The notes below the pieces were generated by a model. That model saw only the letters and a program-made list of their open reading frames with translations, had not been told where the DNA came from and made no database searches. The position numbers were made by a program, and so were the translations under genes. 64,000 nt of DNA, taken from Lentibacillus saliphilus. GTDB lineage: Bacteria > Bacillota > Bacilli > Bacillales > Amphibacillaceae. Numbering within the stretch: position 1 is the stretch's first letter; every line of letters starts with the position of its first letter. This document shows positions 59,206-64,000 of this stretch, one piece after another. The stretch spans positions 1-64,000 of the forward strand of contig NZ_JABJXD010000002.1 in NCBI RefSeq assembly GCF_019093865.1, given 5' to 3'.

Positions 59206-60135
59206 ATGAATCACAATGTGCAAAGTCCGAAAAGCTTTGGACAATTACTTGATCAAACATTTCGATTAAGTAAGCGTTATTTTAAAGCATTTTTTTTAGT
59301 CATCTTAATTATTACCGGACCCGTTTATTTATTCGATGCACTTGTTTTGCTCGCATCGGGAACGAGTTTTGTTACAGAGGTTAGTAGTGGTGATACATTT
59401 GTTGACCGGATTATGTCATCAGTTGAACAGAGTGAATCCATTAATATATTCAGTGACCTCATGATGCTCCTATCAGGTCTCATTTTGCTTGTTCTTGGAC
59501 CTGTCGCAATGGTAGCGATCTTGCACGGTGTAAAAGACGTTTATAATGGGCGTGCGCCGGAAGCTAGCGATATTATGAAACGGGCATTCTCAAGGTTCGG
59601 TCCAATTGCAATAAGTAGTATCATCGTCGGACTTATTTTTATTGCGGCCATAGTAGTTCCATTTTTGTTTCTCGTTTTCTTTGTTATCGCTGGATCAATG
59701 ATTGAACCATTTTTTGCGATTGGTTTTACTATTTTACTAGGGTTGGGCTTGTTTCTTGGTATTGTGTTACTCGCTGCACGCCTAGGCTTTTATCTCGGTC
59801 CGGTCGCATTTGAAGGGGATATGCCTGGCATATCACGCAGCTGGGAATTAACGAAAGGCCAGACGTGGAAGCTAGTAGGTCTTTTTCTTATTTTCATTTT
59901 AATTACGACCACGATCACATCTGTATTTGACGGAATACTGATGTTCATCCTCGGCTATAGTGTACTGCACACCATTCTCATTAGTCTCATTACGATCATC
60001 TTAAATACGATTATGTATGTTGGCTTTGCCGTCATCTATTTTGATTTAAAGGTCAGAAATGATGCAGACGATCTGAAGGATTTAATTGCAGATTATGAGG
60101 AAGGTGCAGCACCAACATCGACGACGGACGTCTAA
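59206..60135 (+). CDS. Multi-pass membrane protein
   Basis: A 309-residue integral membrane protein with about six hydrophobic segments (near 28-50, 88-115, 140-165, 168-195, 225-245 and 250-275). SFGQLLDQTFRLSKRYFKAFF at the N-terminus and ISRSWELTKGQTWKLVG near residue 210 are typical of GlpQ-membrane-domain-like proteins that accompany DUF4129/MoxR operons. Function unknown; a scaffold role is possible. It starts an operon of at least five genes. Confidence 0.8.
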   Translation: MNHNVQSPKSFGQLLDQTFRLSKRYFKAFFLVILIITGPVYLFDALVLLASGTSFVTEVSSGDTFVDRIMSSVEQSESINIFSDLMMLLSGLILLVLGPVAMVAILHGVKDVYNGRAPEASDIMKRAFSRFGPIAISSIIVGLIFIAAIVVPFLFLVFFVIAGSMIEPFFAIGFTILLGLGLFLGIVLLAARLGFYLGPVAFEGDMPGISRSWELTKGQTWKLVGLFLIFILITTTITSVFDGILMFILGYSVLHTILISLITIILNTIMYVGFAVIYFDLKVRNDADDLKDLIADYEEGAAPTSTTDV

Positions 60136-60156
60136 TGAACAAGATTGGTAGGTGAG

Positions 60157-60804
60157 ATGATGGCGAATGTTGATGAGGCACGAGAGAAACTGGAAAAGAT
60201 TCTAGCTGATAAAGAGTACCAAGTCTATTACGAGGATCATCGGAGTCTATTAGAAGTGATATGGGATGATGTAACTGCATGGTTTCTAGAGTTGCTGTCT
60301 AACGTATTTACCTTGAATCCATCAAACAACATGGGCGACGTCATCATCGTGCTCATCATTGCGGTTGTATTGGTGTTGCTTGCTATAACGATTGGCTTGG
60401 GCATTCGATCCGTACGCCGCAAATATAAATATCGATCTGTTTCACCAATCCAGTCCCCGGATGATCTCTCTTGGTCATACGAGGCGCATTTGGAAAAGGC
60501 AGAGGCCTATCGAAGTGAAGCACAGTATGCTCAGGCTGCAAGACACGTATTTTTAGCGCTCCTCATTTACTTCAATGATATTGGCTGGCTCGAAGCACAG
60601 AACTGGAAAACGAACTGGGAGTATGTCATTGAATTAAGACGGGTTAATCGTGATGGCGCGGATGCCTTCTTGAAGCTGGCTCATGTGTTCGATGAGGTGT
60701 TTTATGGTGAGCATCCGATGCAGCAAACAGAATATGAGCAGTATCGTCATGAAGCGGATCGATGGCTCAAACAAGATATAAAGCATGAGCGCAATGAGGG
60801 TTGA
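60157..60804 (+). CDS. DUF4129-family membrane protein
   Basis: A 215-residue protein with one membrane segment near residues 63-88 and a cytoplasmic DUF4129 domain at the C-terminus: YRSEAQYAQAARHVFLALLIYFNDIGWLEA and FDEVFYGEHPMQQTEYEQYRHEADRWL. DUF4129 proteins occur beside MoxR/DUF58 genes; the role is unknown. AGGTGAG lies just before the ATG pair 60157/60160; either may be used. It lies 21 nt downstream of the previous gene and 15 nt before the next. Confidence 0.82.
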   Translation: MMANVDEAREKLEKILADKEYQVYYEDHRSLLEVIWDDVTAWFLELLSNVFTLNPSNNMGDVIIVLIIAVVLVLLAITIGLGIRSVRRKYKYRSVSPIQSPDDLSWSYEAHLEKAEAYRSEAQYAQAARHVFLALLIYFNDIGWLEAQNWKTNWEYVIELRRVNRDGADAFLKLAHVFDEVFYGEHPMQQTEYEQYRHEADRWLKQDIKHERNEG

Positions 60805-60819
60805 AGAGGAGGCTAACGT

Positions 60820-61959
60820 GTGAAATCGGCATTTTCAGGTAAGAAATCATGGTTATGGATTGTTGGCTTGTTAGTCTTATTGGGTGGTGTCAATTATTTA
60901 GCAATGTCTGATCAACCCGAAGCATACCCACCATACACGCCTGATTCTCCATCACCATCTGGTCTAAAGGCCTTTTATACATATATGGAGGAACTGAATG
61001 ACAACGTTGAAACGTGGGATGATGCGCCTGGACAGCTTGTTGAGGAGTCTGATCAAGGTCGCCAACTGCTCATTATGATCGAACCGGACCATCTGGAAGA
61101 TTCCGAGATTGCTGAGCATTATATGAATTACATAGAATCAGGTCAGACGATTCTTTTGGTTAAAAGAGATCTGAGTGGCTTGCTCAATGCGAACACAAAT
61201 GTGCTCGAAACAAGCTTTATTGGTGATGTGAAAGATTCAGAAGGTGTTGATTATGAAGCTGATGTCATGTCATCCACTCGATTGCGGGTAGAAGCAGATG
61301 ATGAGGTGTTGCTATCAGATGATGGGGGCGCGATTGCTTTAAAGCGATCTTATGGAGATGGCACGCTGATTGCTGTGAACACGCCGAGTTGGTTTACCAA
61401 CGAAAACATACTGGAGAAGGATCATTTGCCACTGGTGCTAGGATTGCTTGAGGATGCTGGTGGTACGTGGGATCAGATTCTATTTGAGGCTGCTCATGGA
61501 AGCCAGGACACGGCTGCAGCATGGACAGATATTTATCCGTTTTGGATTATCGTATTGTCTTTATTCGTCGTTGTATGGACTGTGCTTTGGCTCTGGTTTA
61601 AAGGAAAGCGCTTTGGCCGAATTGTGACACCGCGTGAAGCGACGGTTCGCTTTAGTGATGAGCGTGTTAAAGCACTTGGTGCGTGGTATTTGCGGACGAA
61701 GAGCTATTCCGAAGCATTGGCCATTCAAGCCGATTATCTAAAAACACGTATGCAGGAGAACTGGGGTATTTCCTATCGACGGTCATGGCACGATAGGCAT
61801 GATCACTTGGTGCGTAGGCTTGACGAGATGTCGGAAAAGGATGTACGTGCATTTGTAACGGGGCTAGAGCAAGTGTTGCAAAAAGATACAATAAACAAAC
61901 AGGAATTTTTATTATGGTCGAAGCAAATAGATTCTGTGAGGAGAGAGGTTGAAAAATGA
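60820..61959 (+). CDS. DUF4350-family membrane-anchored protein
   Basis: A 379-residue protein. The N-terminal membrane anchor is at about residues 10-28; an extracytoplasmic domain (YTPDSPSPSGLKAFYTYMEE start) follows to about 235, then a second membrane segment near 240-262 and a cytoplasmic tail (WYLRTKSYSEALAIQADYLKTRM). This layout matches DUF4350 proteins. Function unknown, genomic link to MoxR/DUF58. GTG 60820 follows AGAGGAGG. The stop overlaps the MoxR ATG by 4 nt. Confidence 0.82.
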   Translation: MKSAFSGKKSWLWIVGLLVLLGGVNYLAMSDQPEAYPPYTPDSPSPSGLKAFYTYMEELNDNVETWDDAPGQLVEESDQGRQLLIMIEPDHLEDSEIAEHYMNYIESGQTILLVKRDLSGLLNANTNVLETSFIGDVKDSEGVDYEADVMSSTRLRVEADDEVLLSDDGGAIALKRSYGDGTLIAVNTPSWFTNENILEKDHLPLVLGLLEDAGGTWDQILFEAAHGSQDTAAAWTDIYPFWIIVLSLFVVVWTVLWLWFKGKRFGRIVTPREATVRFSDERVKALGAWYLRTKSYSEALAIQADYLKTRMQENWGISYRRSWHDRHDHLVRRLDEMSEKDVRAFVTGLEQVLQKDTINKQEFLLWSKQIDSVRREVEK

Positions 61960-62888
61960 TGAGAGATCAACTAACGGCATTGCTGAACAAATATGAAACA
62001 CATATATTGGGGCAAGCCATCAATGTAAGGCTGTTGCTGTCGGCGATTTTATCAGGTGGACATGTGTTGCTTGAAGGTGTTCCGGGTACAGGAAAAACAC
62101 AAATGGTCCGAACGCTTGCCAGCCTGCTCGGAGGCCAATTTAATCGGATTCAATTCACACCAGACCTCTTACCGAGCGATATTACGGGTAGTACGGTCTA
62201 CAATATGAAGGATGGCGGCTTTGATACGTTAAAGGGGCCTATTTTTACAAACGTATTACTTGCTGATGAGATTAACCGGACGCCTGCGAAAACACAGGCA
62301 GCTCTTTTAGAGGCGATGGAAGAGAAACAGGTTACCATTCACGGTGAGACGTATAGCTTACCTGATGTGTTTTTTGTTGTCGCGACACAAAATCCGATAG
62401 AGTTTGAAGGAACATATCCACTACCAGAAGCACAGCAGGACCGTTTTCTTTTCAAGTTAAAAATTGATTTTCCGTCCTTTGATGAAGAAGTGGATGTGTT
62501 AAAACAGGTTATTGAAAACACCTTGGCCCCAAAAGAAGCAGACGTGATCCTAGATATTCCAACATTTTTGGCGATAAAACAGGAAATAGAAGCAGTTACG
62601 TTGCATGATGACGTGCTTGCCTACATGATGCAAATCGTCCGTCAGACGAGAGAAACTGAGGCGATCCGGTTCGGTGCGAGTACACGGGCGGCGATTTCAA
62701 TGGGGCGCGCAGCCAAAGCATGGGCTTATTTGGAAGGTAGAGATTATGTCACGCCGGATGATGTAAAGATGGTTGCAATCCCAGCATTAAGACATCGGAT
62801 TCAAATATCGCCACATATGGAATTGGAGGGCGTCACCGTTGATCAAATTGTTGAAGAGCTTGTGGGCGCGGTTACTGTTCCGCGATAG
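61956..62888 (+). CDS. MoxR-family AAA+ ATPase
   Basis: A 310-residue AAA+ ATPase. Walker A is GVPGTGKTQ near residue 40, Walker B is LLADEINRTPAKTQAALLEAMEE near 102, sensor 1 is VVATQNPIEFEGTYPLPEAQQDRF near 145, and RAAISMGRAAKAWAYLEGR near 248 holds sensor 2 and arginine residues. MoxR proteins are chaperone-like and often help assemble protein complexes with DUF58 or VWA partners. The gene overlaps DUF4350 by 4 nt and is overlapped by 50 nt by the next gene. Confidence 0.93.
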   Translation: MMRDQLTALLNKYETHILGQAINVRLLLSAILSGGHVLLEGVPGTGKTQMVRTLASLLGGQFNRIQFTPDLLPSDITGSTVYNMKDGGFDTLKGPIFTNVLLADEINRTPAKTQAALLEAMEEKQVTIHGETYSLPDVFFVVATQNPIEFEGTYPLPEAQQDRFLFKLKIDFPSFDEEVDVLKQVIENTLAPKEADVILDIPTFLAIKQEIEAVTLHDDVLAYMMQIVRQTRETEAIRFGASTRAAISMGRAAKAWAYLEGRDYVTPDDVKMVAIPALRHRIQISPHMELEGVTVDQIVEELVGAVTVPR

Positions 62889-64000
62889 AGGCATTGTTCC
62901 GACGAGGCGATTTCTGATCGTCTTCGGATTGTTTGCGGTCGTGATGACGCTGTTCGCTGCAACAGACAGATTAAGCTTGGCGTGGATCGTTGGTATGATT
63001 GCGCTGTTTATCGTGTTTAGTTTATTTGATCTGCTTCAGTCACCAAGACGACAGGACATTGTGTTGAGACGGGATTTGCCACGAGAGCTTGAACGTGGAT
63101 TGCGATATGCCATTCCGCTTCATATTACAAATAATGGCCACACTTCTTGCTGCCTTGTCCTTAAAGATGATGTGCCACAATCATGTGTTACAGATTTGCC
63201 AGTTGAAGCGGTTGTCGCTCAACAGGCGAGTAAAGAAATCACCTATCACATAACAGCGCCTGTGAGAGGGTCCTATCACATGGAAAGCGTATTTGTTCGC
63301 TTTAGCAGTCTACTCGGCCTATGGCAAAAACAGATGCTAGTACCTTTGGAAAATACATTTAAGGTCATTCCTGATTTAACAGAAACGAGGCATTTCCTAG
63401 AAAATGCCCAGAAGTTCTTGCTTCATGACGGTTCTAAAATTCGCAAGCAGCTTAAAGGTGAAGGCGAATTTGCCCAAATTCGAAGCTATGTTGTTGGGGA
63501 TGATCCACGTAAAATTAATTGGCGGCAAACAGCTAAATTACATGATGTTATGACGAATGAATATGAGCCCGAGCATGGAAAGTATGTGACGATATTAATA
63601 GACTGTGGTCGGATGATGGGGAGTGAATTAACTGAAGGGAATCGCCTTGAAAAAGCGCTAGAGGCGGCGATGACAGTTACCGCTGCCGCGTTAAAAAATG
63701 ATGATTACGTCAGTGTGCTTGCTTTTGGTAAACGTGTGCGTCTTTACGTTCCACCGGCAAAAGGGATGGCCCATATGCAGACGATCTTACATTCAATTTA
63801 TGACCTTGAGGTTGAAGCAGGTGAGGCAAACTATGCTCAAGCAATGTCATATTTGCAAACCGTCCAGAAAAAACGTAGCTTAATGATGCTGTTTAGTGAT
63901 GTTCATACGTTTCTACATGAGGAAAGTGCCCTCGTATACTTACAGCGTCTCCGAAGACGACATTTATTTATGATGATCGGCATAGAAGATGAAGAGCTGC
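62839..64000 (+). CDS. DUF58-domain protein (cut by window end)
   Basis: At least 387 codons; the 3' end lies outside the window. TTG 62839 is chosen because GGAGGG at 62825-62830 lies 8 nt before it, inside the moxR coding sequence (50-nt overlap). Two membrane segments (near residues 25-45 and 50-68) are followed by an external-type beta domain and then the DUF58 signature RSYVVGDDPRKINWRQTAKL near residue 215. A VWA-like region (LIDCGRMMGSELTEGNRLEKALEAA) follows near 255. It partners MoxR in this operon; biochemical role unknown. Confidence 0.88.
   Translation, partial: MIKLLKSLWARLLFRDRGIVPTRRFLIVFGLFAVVMTLFAATDRLSLAWIVGMIALFIVFSLFDLLQSPRRQDIVLRRDLPRELERGLRYAIPLHITNNGHTSCCLVLKDDVPQSCVTDLPVEAVVAQQASKEITYHITAPVRGSYHMESVFVRFSSLLGLWQKQMLVPLENTFKVIPDLTETRHFLENAQKFLLHDGSKIRKQLKGEGEFAQIRSYVVGDDPRKINWRQTAKLHDVMTNEYEPEHGKYVTILIDCGRMMGSELTEGNRLEKALEAAMTVTAAALKNDDYVSVLAFGKRVRLYVPPAKGMAHMQTILHSIYDLEVEAGEANYAQAMSYLQTVQKKRSLMMLFSDVHTFLHEESALVYLQRLRRRHLFMMIGIEDEEL

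Overview
The window looks like chromosomal DNA from a Bacillaceae bacterium of the alkaliphilic/halotolerant type. Supporting signs: strong purine-rich ribosome binding sites with frequent GTG/TTG starts, Bacillus-type lipoproteins, a YutJ-like NADH dehydrogenase, a GltC-like regulator, and a NaChBac-family one-domain sodium channel whose pore motif matches the alkaliphile channels. No rRNA, tRNA, phage or intact transposon gene was seen.

Layout. 0-24 kb holds mostly envelope and transport genes: two paralogous ABC systems with giant extracellular domains (322-3638 and 15568-18851, both on the minus strand), an ABC-2 pair (19108-22496), a MscS channel, two lipoproteins, a GmhB-type phosphatase, YutJ, hot-dog thioesterases, a LytTR regulator next to a CoA-transferase, the sodium channel, a membrane protein/HTH pair and a divergent PurC-like enzyme. 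24-26 kb has a luciferase-type flavin oxidoreductase and an SDR.

26.3-47.9 kb is the metabolic core. paaI-paaY converge on the repressor gene paaX, and divergent from paaX runs a long plus-strand cluster: paaABCD, an EthD-like gene, two crotonases (hydratase paaF, isomerase paaG), an aldehyde dehydrogenase, paaH, paaJ, a third crotonase, an FMN nitronate-monooxygenase-like enzyme, phenylalanine dehydrogenase, a complete four-gene 2-oxoacid dehydrogenase complex and a TrpXYZ-type ABC importer. Read together, these genes predict import of an aromatic amino acid, deamination of phenylalanine to phenylpyruvate, oxidative decarboxylation directly to phenylacetyl-CoA, ring epoxidation and beta-oxidation. 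That route would need no phenylacetate-CoA ligase, and no paaK is present. paaE and a fused paaZ are also absent.

48-53 kb: a GNAT, a TPR protein, a sirtuin, and glutamate dehydrogenase divergent from a GltC-like LysR regulator. 53-57 kb: a cobalamin riboswitch with its own promoter and terminator precedes a class I ribonucleotide reductase operon (alpha subunit, flavodoxin, beta subunit). 57.6-64 kb: a PepSY-like protein, then a membrane-protein/DUF4129/DUF4350/MoxR/DUF58 operon cut off by the window end.

The most unusual DNA structure is a set of five intergenic arrays of short cores spaced at exactly 21 nt (four arrays) or 20 nt (one array). They have different cores and, in the longer ones, two alternating spacers. 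They fall at gene ends and create long spurious reading frames on both strands. I do not recognise them as a named element.
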